Assembly: GCA_008933995.1 (NCBI GenBank)
Contig: WARS01000025.1
Coordinates: 5,997,477-6,061,476 of the forward strand
From: Datnioides undecimradiatus
Taxonomy: Eukaryota > Chordata > Actinopteri > Lobotiformes > Datnioididae
Reading direction: 5' to 3'
DNA length: 64,000 nt
In this document: piece by piece, positions 26,061-36,640 of the stretch
Layout: the number at the start of each line of letters is the position of its first letter
Numbering within the stretch: the stretch's first letter is position 1
Notes under the pieces: generated by a model
The model's database searches: none
Seen by the model: only the letters and a program-made list of their open reading frames with translations
What the model was told of the DNA's origin: nothing
Program-made: the position numbers and the translations under genes

Positions 26061-29000
26061 CTTGAACATCAGGCGTTTATTGTACATTTAAACAGTGAAA
26101 AACAAACAAAAGTTAATTATTTTGCACTGATAAAGTAAAGTATAATAATTGTAAAGATTAATTTAATATTTGACTTTTGTTACATAATGTGTTTGTTTTA
26201 AATCTGTACATAAAATGTGAGGAAGAATAGCTGAAATGCAATACTCTCGTCCTTTCTGGCCACTCCGGGTACCAGTAAACCAAATATGCCACAGCCTGGG
26301 TGAAAGCACAATGCTGGAAACGAGAGTGGGGCGCAAACATTACACAAGAGCATTGTTGCAGAAGATAATGCGTCACGACGAGTTTTTAAATCTGGAATAT
26401 CTTGCTTTCATAGTTGTTGTAATCTAGCGTGCTAACACTGTAAACTGAGACGGTGCAGATCATCCGGAGCACGTTGGCACGGCTGCAGACGGGTTTTAAC
26501 TTTATAATCTTAATGTACAAACACTCCTGAACTGTTGTGAACACGACCACCAAATATGCAAACTGATCCTTCCTTTGGGTGCCTTTGATGTGTCAGCGAT
26601 AAGTTAATTAGCGAGCTGCACCGCAGGGAGCGCTGATCTGCTGACCTCTGTGGATCTGTGTCATTTAGCTGAATTTATCAATATGGAGGATGCACATCAC
26701 TGATTCCAAGTGGCAAAAACACATCATAGCAAGAAATCTTGGTTTTTAAGTTTATATTGTTAGCTAGCACTTGCTGGACCTCGGCCGCACTGTGGCTACA
26801 CCCAAACACACTGATGAAGAACTGGCAGCGATAGTTAATTTAAATGAATTTACTACGACCACAGCATCGCACATATTTCACCGTTACTGCTGTAGCTTTG
26901 GGTGGACATTAACGTTAAGCAGCTTGTTGGCATCACTAAATGATTGTGTTAATTAATCCATCTCCTTCCCTCTGGTTTAAACACACACACACGCAGCAAA
27001 ATACAGGTCTTCCATCAGGTCTTGGTGCAGTTTGTCTGAATGTATTTGAGTTTCTACGTGGTGTTTCAGGAAATCTGTCCTCTGGATATTAACCACAGAG
27101 AGGTGACAGACTTCAAGACAGAATCATCTTTGCAAAAGTCTCTCGTCTCTGTTCTTTCCATCTTCTCTCTTGTTTCTTTCATCTTCTACCCCTCACACAC
27201 ACACACACACATTTCAGACGCACAAAGTAATAGCAATTTCACCCAGCTACCGGGCTGAAGTCTCCCCCCTGCACAATCTCGCTCCTGTCGGAGCTCCAAA
27301 ATCACCATCTGACTCATCGGGCTTGGATTTATGTTTGACTTTTAAAGGAAAAGGAAACAGAAGTGCCCTAAAGATTTTGTACATTTGGTATATTACAGCA
27401 GCTGCCACGCAGCTCGAGGGAAAGCTCCATCTTTATTATGCTGCTGGTAAAGTGAAAGAACGATTAAATGCAGGTGTTTGTGCGTCGCACGGCTTTAAAT
27501 ACATATGCCGTAAAAAGGGCAGACTGGGGGTTAGGTGTTGGAGAGCAGCTAGCTTTGAGCTTCCAGCAGCGTCCACCCTCCCTTTCTGTGCCGTTCTAAC
27601 AAGCCGGTGTTGTGGACCATCGCCTCAGGCCGGACGTATAAGACAGGTCCTGCCCTTTTTACGCCCTAAACCCTCTGTTTTGACTGGCCAAGACAGTGTC
27701 AGCACTGCCTATTGTAACCACCCTAATCTAGCCATTAGCCAATTAGGAAGTGACGGGCAGCTGTAATGCCCTTGCATTAGAGGGATGGATTAGTTTTCCA
27801 TTCAGCACTTGCCTGCAGCCTGTGGGCAAATGGACTGACGGAGGACAGTGAACTGCTGCAGCGCGCCACCGAAAGCTGCTTTCACTGCACTTTGCCTTCA
27901 CGGACGGCGAGTGCGGCGATGTGCTTATTCACTGTTTTCACTGATGATGCAGCGCAGGGTCTTAATCAAGCGTGATTACATATCGTTTAGGCGGTGATAA
28001 AGTCTATTGAGCAGGGAGTGCAGAGGAGGCTGCTGTTTTCACCGAGCTGATGATGAAAGTTAATATCGTTGCTTTGCAGTCTAATCATATTGACTGGGAC
28101 GGTTCTGGTTCCCCGGCAGAGCACAGATGCAAAAAAAAAAAAAAACCTCACTTCTGACCAAACGTCGGCCATGTTTTTCCACCACTTCCACCCCGTTTAA
28201 TGAGTTTTTAGGTTCATTCAAGTTCAGTCAAGTTCGGCGAGAATGACTCTGTGTTGTTGCTCCCCTGCTTATTGACAGCTGATAATGTGGGATAGATTGG
28301 AGAAAGCCAGGCAGTGAAGCACACTCCCCTGCCTGTTGGACCTCTGCCGCCCTCCCCTGAATTCCATTAATAGCTCTGCCCTCCAGGAGGTGCTGGGTGG
28401 ACCGCCTGTAACACAGCCAGAGATATTGATGACTGCATCCTTCCCCCAAGGAGAAAAGAGAGGAAGGGAGGATGGAGTGGAGAGGGACGAAAAAGTGATA
28501 AAGAGGCGGTAAAAAGGGGGAATGCAAAGCAGGAAATCATCATGGAGGCCAGCGTTTTGCTCACATTATCTACAATATAATGCAGCCACTCCGGAGGGGG
28601 ATATATCACCATATTAAATCGGCAATTTCCACACCACAACATTCACAAAGTGTCCTCTAAATAATTAACATTAATCCGCATTAAAGAGACAAAAGAGCAG
28701 AAATGAAGTGGATAAATTGCGAAAGAACAGTTTTTATCGTTTCTAAGATTTAACAAAGCAGCTTTTTTGCCTCTGAACAAAACCAGAGGAAACTTGTTTT
28801 GCTCTCAAAACAAAAGGTTTTGCACGACAACCCGTAGCCAAGTCGCTCCTATCGTGGAAATCCAGCGATTACACTTCCTGTTCCAGCAAAAACTCTCAGA
28901 GAGCATTTTCCAAACTGAATTAATAGCGCTCCCACATCCAAAAGAGCATTTCCTCCCTGAGCCCTGTTGTAAGTGCAGAGTATTCATACATACCTGCTAA

Positions 29001-29839
29001 TGGTAGAGAGGGGGGGAATCACAGTGACACTGTTGCTGCAAGCCCGTGTAAGAAGATCAAGGAGGGCTGCTTGAAATCTAATTTATTCAAACACACATGT
29101 CGGCGCGAAGCTGGAGCAGAAGCCTCAAATCCTGCCAAACTGCATCGAGTGAGGACAGGTTGTAGCATCTGATAATGTAATACTCTGTCGAAATGTGATA
29201 AGGCTTCGCTGGAAACGGGCTGAAAATGCATTAAAGCAGTTAAATGATGTGATAATAAACATTTCCACATCATACGTTTTCAGCAGCCACGACGGGAGTA
29301 TTAATACTTTAATAATCTGCATGAATAAATGATCGCTCCAGTCATTATTAATCACTCTGTGCATTTGAAATCACTGATGAGATTATACTAAGTTATACTA
29401 AGATGTAATCTGATTACATTAAAGGTACCCTGTGGAATTTCCTTGCACAAGCAGAAGTTGTGTTTACTTGTGTTTTTAATTGTTTACATGCGTGTTTTCT
29501 TGCTTTCTTAGCATTAGCATGTGCTACAAGCCGCACGCTAACAAAAGATCTACTTGTGTTCTATAAAATCCACATATTATGAGGACGCTACTTCATAACC
29601 AGTGCAGGCGGGGAGGTGGCGTTGTGTATTCATGCAGAAATGATTCAGACGAACTGAGAAGTCACCGTCAGACGGCTCAAGGTGTGTAGATATGCAACTG
29701 AGGTTAAGGCTGAGTGGTTCACTGTGACAAGTTTTCACCAGAAAGTGAGCGTCGCGGCTCAGGTCTTTAAGCCTCGGGAGGCTGGAATGAATTTAAACAT
29801 CAAGGCTGCGGAGTTCGCTCCCGATTAGAACCAAAACGA

Positions 29840-29930
29840 TTTGCCGATCGACGGAAAATTAACCAGAAACTATTTTAATAAGCGATCAGAGCTCAAAATC
29901 GTTTTTTCAAGCAAAACATTCACCCCGATT
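29840..29930 (-). repeat. R3 dispersed repeat fragment
   Basis: It contains CCAGAAACTATTTTAATAAG followed by TTTTTTCAAGCAAAACATTC, the core of R3. Confidence 0.5.
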
Positions 29931-30796
29931 GAGTGCCGAGATGTCTCAGTTTTGCTGCTTTTCTCTCATACCTGACAGTGAGCCGAACATTTTTTGGATA
30001 CTCGATTGGACGCCATCACCTTGAGTTTGAGGACGCCGCCGGGGGCATGTTTTAGGAGTTTTCACACACCAGACAATTCACTGATTACTCCAGAAATGAA
30101 TCAGCACACCAGTCAAACAAAAAGTTAGCTGCTGCTCCGCTCCTGATGCCAACAAATGCAGATAATAAGACGGGAGCATGAAAGACATCTTACACATCCT
30201 CTGGTTAATAGCCAGTAATGACACCCTCATCTTAAAACTGTCGATGCCGCGTGAACACAAAGTCCCCGGCTGGGCGCAGATGTCCGTGACAGTGACAGAT
30301 CGGCTTGTCATTGCGGAGAGCTCTCAGTATTGATTAAGTGCCGTATCAAACACATTTGGGACCAGACGTGGTCGTGAATCCCCCAGACGCTGGCGGCAAC
30401 AAGTGAGCCTGACATTCGTGAGGGGAGAGCTCGAGCATTTGCGGGCCTATTGCCACAACGTGTGCGATACGGTATGCAGCCAAGATAAATATACGCAGTG
30501 TAAAAACAACCTACCCCTACACAGGGATGTCATCATGATGCCTGTTATCATTGAGAATTGAATCAGAGCTCCGCTATCCTCGTTTCTGTCTCTCTCTCAT
30601 GGGAAGATGTGAATGGCTCCTTTCATCACATCTCAAGCTCCCTCTATTTCTTCTTGCTCCTCCAGCGCGCCACTAAAAGAGATCGCCTTTGGTCTTGCTC
30701 CGCATCTCAACTTCCACGGGAATCAAAGCCGTCATGTTTGCAGGCTAGGTGGGGGAGAGGGGGCGGGTGGCGGGTGGAGGAGGATGTCGAAATGAA

Positions 30797-30821
30797 AAAG
30801 AAGAAGAAGAAGAAGAAGAAG
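30797..30821. repeat. (AAG)n microsatellite
   Basis: Trinucleotide tract next to a G-rich patch at 30749-30781. Confidence 0.95.
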
Positions 30822-31174
30822 TAGAAAAAGGCACACACCCTAATAATTCAGAGCGGTGGAGGAGACTCTTGACAGGCAGCAGCTGAGCGAGCGTTAACGC
30901 CGACCAACTTTAATCTGCAGAGATCGCCCCCCCCACCCTAAAAAAAAAAAAGAATAAGTATCAGAGAAAACACAAGAAGGCGGTTTCATTTCTTCAGCAG
31001 CTACTCCAGTTCTTTGAATCCACCGCAGCACACGTTCGCGCACCCGGCAACGGGCAGGTACAAAGAGAGCAGTGGAGGAAGAGGGAGGAGAGAGAGAGAG
31101 GGCAGAGATATAGAGAGATTAAGGGAAAGCTGATGTCATCCGTTTGAATATGTGGCCCTGGGGTGAGTGTTTTT

Positions 31175-31176
<2 letters not shown>

Positions 31177-31211
<35 letters not shown>
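31177..31211. repeat. (GT)n microsatellite
   Basis: Perfect GT tract of 35 bases. Confidence 0.97.
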
Positions 31212-31212
<1 letters not shown>

Positions 31213-31699
31213 AGTGATCAGGGATGCGAACGTGCTGCTTTGTCAGCCTAATCCCCCCCAGCCAGGCCCACGCTGGCTCGAGCACATTACCACCCAGTGA
31301 CACAATCTGTTTGTCAGGACGGGCCGGGCCACTTTCATACATCCATAACGCCCCGTCACGACCGCTCAGCCCAAAGGCCTCAGACGACCGCCCCTTCTAC
31401 CGGAGCAACACCCACCCCCTCCCAACCCCGTTTCAACCCCGCTCGCCGTCCAACACCGTCGACCCTCCCAGCGCTCCGGCGTCAGGACAGCCAATTTGTC
31501 TGTTTCCAGTAACCTCTTCGGAGCAGGCGAGGGATTTGAACCGCCAGCCCCGGTGGGTCAGAGAGGCTGGAATAATCATCACACTCGGCACGGCGGTAAT
31601 CATCTCATGCTGAGACCTCTTGGCCCTTTAATACCAGAAGCTAAGCTATCTCATACTGCCATCACCTCTGCCCCTTTGCTGCTATTGGACCTCCAGCGG

Positions 31700-31700
<1 letters not shown>

Positions 31701-31733
<33 letters not shown>
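31701..31733. repeat. (TG)n microsatellite
   Basis: Perfect TG tract of 33 bases, about 490 nt from the previous one. Confidence 0.97.
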
Positions 31734-31735
<2 letters not shown>

Positions 31736-32548
31736 GGGAAATGTGTTTAAAAGCCTCACCTCTACTATTCGACACGCAGGGTATCTCCATTACGACTGCA
31801 GGAAAGTGGCATCGTTCCTGTTGTTTAATGCGCCCTCGTTCGTTTAACCCTTTGAACCGCAGGCTGCTTCTGCTCTATGTCAAGAGCTTTTCATTTACAG
31901 AAGTGTTGTGCTGCCCTCATTGGTCAAAAATGAGCTTTTGATGCACCTGTAACCACACCCAGCGGTGATGTCACAAGGTCCTGGAGTACACCTGTGCATC
32001 ACTGCTGCAAGGTGAGATGTTAAACCACCGGGAGTCGGCAAAACCATCATTTGCAGAGAGTGTAATGTTAGTGTTTAGTCCTTCAGACTCATGATATGTC
32101 CGTGGTGACTTGAGTTTTGATGGGGACGGGCGGTTTTGTCTCAACCAATCAGCAAAGAGTGGGGTTTGATAATCAAGGAAACAAACAGATTCAACAATAA
32201 GCACAAACAGCTGTCCCGATCTCAGCCCAGATGATCCCAATCCTGATCCTGCCTGCTCGGCTCCAGTTGGCTGATTGTTTCTCTGATCAACAAATACAGT
32301 CATCAGTGAGCTTCCACCAGATCAATTTGAATCAATCTTAGTTCGAATATGAGAATAATATAGATTTTGTCAGTATTGTTTCTCATATTTCCATGTGGGA
32401 TCAGTATCATTAAATTTGTGATTGACTGATGTAAAGAGGAAGCCTAAGGTTGCCGTGGAGACGCTGAAGTCAGCTGAGGGCAAGCAAATCTGTCTGAATA
32501 AGACGATAACTGTTTGCACTGTAACCATGGATACCTGGACAACAACTG

Positions 32549-32800
32549 GTAAATGGACTGTGCTTATATAGCTACTTTCAAGTCTCCTGACCACTCAGAG
32601 AGCTTTACACTACAGCTCAGCATTCACCTGTTCACCTGAAAGGAAACTAACCCATTCACACACCCAGCGATCTGGGGTTCGGCGTCTTGCCCAAGGACGC
32701 TTCAGCACGCAGCCCGGAGGAGCCGGGGGATCAAACCGCCAATCCTCTGATACATGGACGACCTGCTCGTAGAGTTAGTGCCGTTCACCGCTGCAGTTTG
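32549..32800 (-). mobile_element. tRNA-derived SINE, teleost type
   Basis: Read on the minus strand it begins with a tRNA-like head. TCTACGAGCAGGTCGTCCAT leads to GGCGGTTTGATCCC, close to a Pol III B box. This is followed by GGCTCCTCCGGGCTGC, CCTTGGGCAAGACGCCGAAC and a tail ending near GCACAGTCCATTTACC. I recognise the 'CTTGGGCAAGACxCxGAACCCC' body and the 'CAGTCCATTTACC' end as a widespread teleost SINE, but not its library name. The tail is tRNA-unrelated. Ends are approximate. Confidence 0.7.
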
Positions 32801-33551
32801 ATGGCACTGTGTGCGTAGTGTGATACAAACCAATCTGAGGTGACCCTGGCAGAAACATTCACAAACCAGGCAGTGTATTAAAGTTTAATTCTCAGTATGT
32901 CTGATCATGGTCGCCAACTTCCATGCTCTCTAAAGTAACATTCGGCGTTACCAGTGTTTCTCCAGAAGTTAGAAACTATAGGTTTAAGGCAGCCAATGAA
33001 ATGCTTTGTACCTTGAATAAATTATTGATTTCTGTGGGTTTGAACATTGTTAATTATTATTTTGAGACATTTTAATGCAGAGGTTTTACCTTTAAATGCA
33101 TCTTTTAAGCTTATTTTTGGACATTTAGACGTATCAGCGGTAAAAGTTAATTATTACGACGGTATGCTGGTTCCACTGCGACTGAAATATGACTCTGAGA
33201 CGAGGCGCCGGGGTTTTTACACACATGCTTCAATCACACTGTAAGAGCTGACTCCAATCAAGGCCACGTGAATCAGAGAAGGAGCCGTGAGTGAAAAGAC
33301 AAAAAGCCTGTAGTTTCGCCTGCATTGCAATTAAACTGACAGCGAGGGAGCCGCGACCTGAGCCGGGGGAAAAAAGAAAAAAAAAAGACTTCCTCTTTTC
33401 TCACTAGAAGTGGTGTTTGTGTACACTGCGCTGGCCCACTGTGATTTAACACAGCTCTCATGATGGCACTCGTGCTAAATGAACGAATCAAAACTTTTTT
33501 TTTTTTCCCAGGGGAACAAAGCTGACAGAACAAGCACTGATTTTGTTGTCA

Positions 33552-33589
33552 GTGTTGCATTCAAGGCATCGTGTTGCATTCAAGGCATC
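33552..33589. repeat. Perfect 19-bp tandem duplication
   Basis: The unit GTGTTGCATTCAAGGCATC occurs twice in tandem without mismatch, flanked by T and A homopolymer runs. Confidence 0.97.
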
Positions 33590-34444
33590 GTTTTTTTTCA
33601 CGGCTCGACTAAAAAAAAAAAAACAACAAAAAACCCCAGAAGTTCCTCCAAAGTCGTGCAAGAGATTTTTAAAACATATAAGCTAATACGAAGCCTTGAA
33701 TAATGAATAGTACATTTTTAAAAAGTGACAGCGAATTATTCACGAGTTCTATCTTCCTTTCTGTTGCTCAAGGCAAAAAAAAATATAAAAATAATAAACG
33801 AAAATTTTAAAAAAGTGTTCCTGGAAGATCGAGGAGGAACGGGCTTCGCTGGGAGTGGGCAAGAGTTTGCGGGAAATGTTTCCATAAATGATAACGAAGG
33901 TTGTGTAGAAGGTGGACGTCAGGATGGAGAGGAGGGAGCAGCAGCAGGTGGTGGGTTGAACAAACGAAGAGAGCAGGTTTCTTTACCATGAAATGTTTTC
34001 TTTGACTGAAATAAGTCTGTTAGTTATGGGTGGGGGGGGGGTCATTTTACCTCTAACAAACAGCCACTTACTGGCTCAGGGTGGAGGACCACATCACTAA
34101 CTGAGCTCCTGCGCGAAACCCCTGAAAACTAATCATCAGCGATGCATTCAAATACAAATCGTTAACTCAATCACGCCAAAGCTAAACAATTATCAAACCC
34201 GATGTAACTCAGAGCTGCACCGCTCGCTGCCGCTTGTGTTTCTCAACTGAACTGATTTTTCTCCACTTTTCACGCTCTGGAAAAGAGAAATTCAGGTTTT
34301 CGTTTCAGTCTTGTTTTCGCAGTTAAAGCCGTCGCTCCTGCCGGTAATAATGAGACTGTACGCTACAGCCACCGAGGCTCTGGGAACGCGGCAGCATCGC
34401 TAAGAGGTGGTAAAATCATTACCTAAACTGCTCCCATCCATTGC

Positions 34445-34780
34445 ACTTAAAAGGAATAGTTTGACATTTTGGGGAAACGTGCATTAGGCTTACTCAAGGA
34501 GAGCTGCACGAGGCGACTGAACCCACTCTTGTGTCTGTTCATTAGATACGAAGATAAAGCTAAGGGGTCGGTTAGCTTAGCTTAGCACAAGCACTGGAAA
34601 CAGAGGGGGCACGGCTAGCCTAGCTCGCTCCAGAGGTGAATAACTCTAAAGTCCATCAATGAACACCTCATGTCTTGTTTGTCTAAATGACACAAAGACA
34701 CAAAGAAAGAGATGTTGGGGTTTTACGACTTTCGGACCACGAAACTGTGACATTGCGCCCGGTGAAACCACATTTCATCA
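34445..34780 (+). repeat. R2 dispersed teleost repeat copy
   Basis: Ordered blocks are AGTTTGACATTTTGGGGAAA, GGTTAGCTTAGCTTAGCACA, GCTAGCCTAGCTCGCTCCAG and a CATGTCTTGTTTGTCTAAAT block. I recognise this as a frequent percomorph repeat. The inverted counterpart occurs near 42.7-43.0 kb. Confidence 0.7.
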
Positions 34781-35257
34781 TCTTTCAACTATTATACGGG
34801 CAAAGCAAACTGCATATTACAAGATTAACCACTTCTGGATTATCGCGAGCAGCTGATTCATTAAAGTTGACCTTTGAGGGATGTGAGTCACCTCTGTTTG
34901 GTTTCTGTGTTATGGAGCTCAGGTACAGTCAGGTATATGAGCTTTCTTCGAGGAACATCTCGTGCGTTTGTGCGGTGTTAAAAGGCTGCGACCGTTTCCT
35001 GGCTGGAAGTCTGGATCGCCACCACGAGCTACAGTTTTTTCCTCCGGGCGCCAATCTGTCCAGCGAGTGTCACGGTAATCCATTCATAAATACAGATGGA
35101 AACTCAAGTGAAACACGACTTCCTGCGCGGCTTCAGCGCGGCGACTTGTAAATAAATGAACGCTCGGAATAAATAAATCAGACGGCAGGACGTCGATCTG
35201 TCGGGTGTGTTCTCATTAATTTAAAGTACCACTGATGCTGTTGACTCTCTATCCAGA

Positions 35258-35836
35258 GCTGGAATGTAACTAAGTACATTTACTCAAGTACTGTGTTAAG
35301 GTACTTGTGCTTTACTTGAGGTTTGGACTATGACACCTTATTAGGTGTTTATTTCAGGGATTACAATTGTGAAATTATGAGAAAACTCTCCAAATATGAG
35401 AATAATTTCTAAAATTTAGACTCAAGTAGTCATCTGCTGTAAATTAGTGAGAAAAAAACCGCAATTTTTCTGAGAATAAAGTCACATTTTCTTTTGACTG
35501 GTTTAAGAAACCACATTGATTCACTTTGCGAGGTTCAGACGCTGCCTGACAAAATCGTGTTTCGCATTTGGATTTAACAATAAGCAAATACTTGGGATTT
35601 TACCATATTATCATAGGCATAACCTTGCAAAGTGAAGTGATGCGTGTGTCCCTGGTGAAAAATCCCAATTTTTCTTGTTTTTTTCCTTGTAATTTATGGT
35701 AAATTTATGGAAATTTTACAGTTTTTTGTTGGATTAGTACCCTCCTCACCTGGCTTTTGCATGAATCAGTCAAAGGCAAAGTACTTTTGCAGCGTACTGA
35801 TACTTTTACTCTAGTAAATACTTCCTCGACCCCTCT
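35258..35836. mobile_element. hAT-like non-autonomous DNA transposon remnant
   Basis: The left end reads TGGAATGTAACTAAGTACAT then TTACTCAAGTACTG. The right end reads GATACTTTTACTCTAGTAAA then TACTTCCTCGACCCC. They correspond to the two termini of a teleost element whose ends are CAGTGGTGGA...-type inverted repeats, both damaged here. The interior (35330-35770) is diverged and has no transposase frame. The class assignment to hAT is from memory of the terminal sequence. Confidence 0.55.
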
Positions 35837-36039
35837 CTTTATCCCTTTCCTCAGCATCTTCTCCCTCCTCCTCTCTCACACGCTCCCTCTTTGATACAAC
35901 CCTCCATTAATTCAGGATCCAATTACTCGGATCGCTCTGAGGCCCCTCCCACTCGCCATCCATCCCCGTCCGCTCGGCCAATGGACGAACTCTCTCGGTG
36001 CGACAGATCAAATTCCACCTCCACAAATAATCCCTCTCC

Positions 36040-36640
36040 AGGATGCCGCTGACAAACGCCGCGCAAACTTTAATTGGATCCTTTTAATAGCGCTCACTAC
36101 GGCCACTTTGAGCCGTGTAATTAGGTTTCTCTTCCTATAGAGTTTAATGGTTTTGGGGTGGGCGAGTCAAGCGCTGAAAGGAGGGAGACGGAGAGAGTGA
36201 AGCAGGCAGGGAGAGGGTAAAAAAAGGCCAGACCTTCCGATTTACACTAGGCTTAATCCAATTTCACCCACAGAGAAATCATCTCATGCCGTATATACTT
36301 TTTCAATGGGGTTTTTATGGGCCGCCATAAAAACCATAGACTAGTGTTGAATATCCAGCCTCATTGATTTTTTGGCTGGGAACGAAGTGTCCCTCCTTCC
36401 CTCCCTCCGTCACTCCCAGTGTCTCTCTTATTTTGGCGTACACCTTTTCCCAGCTGGCTCCCCGGGCTAATGCAAAGCTCCACCGCAGGGGATATAAAAC
36501 ATTAATAAAATAACTGCCTAATTATTGCCACCGAAACTCCCCGGACGGGATGCAAATGACGGGATTTCTGGAATGATTCATTTCTGCCACTCGCGAGGCG
36601 ATCAGGGGGAGTCGATCAAATAAATAATGTATGTGTAAAA
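36040..36640. promoter_or_regulatory. Candidate conserved non-coding element cluster
   Basis: This stretch is free of recognised repeats. It has short homeodomain-like sites (TTTAATTGG, TAATTAGG, CTAATTATTG), a POU octamer-like ATGCAAATGA at 36551-36560, and an imperfect CArG-like TTTTTATGGG. It is judged only by texture; no comparison was possible. Confidence 0.3.

Noticed and set aside
27170-27766. 198-codon plus-strand open frame starting in a (CA)n tract
   Set aside because: It has low-complexity HTHTH at the start, no recognised domain, ordinary intron composition and no splice context. It is treated as a chance frame.
31515-31665. tRNA- or 5S-like fragments (GGATTTGAACCGCCAGCC, GAAGCTAAGC)
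   Set aside because: The T-arm does not pair properly, there is no acceptor stem, and the 5S resemblance is limited to a short box.
34687-35151. 154-codon plus-strand frame
   Set aside because: Its 5' part lies in the R2 repeat and there is no domain or splice support.
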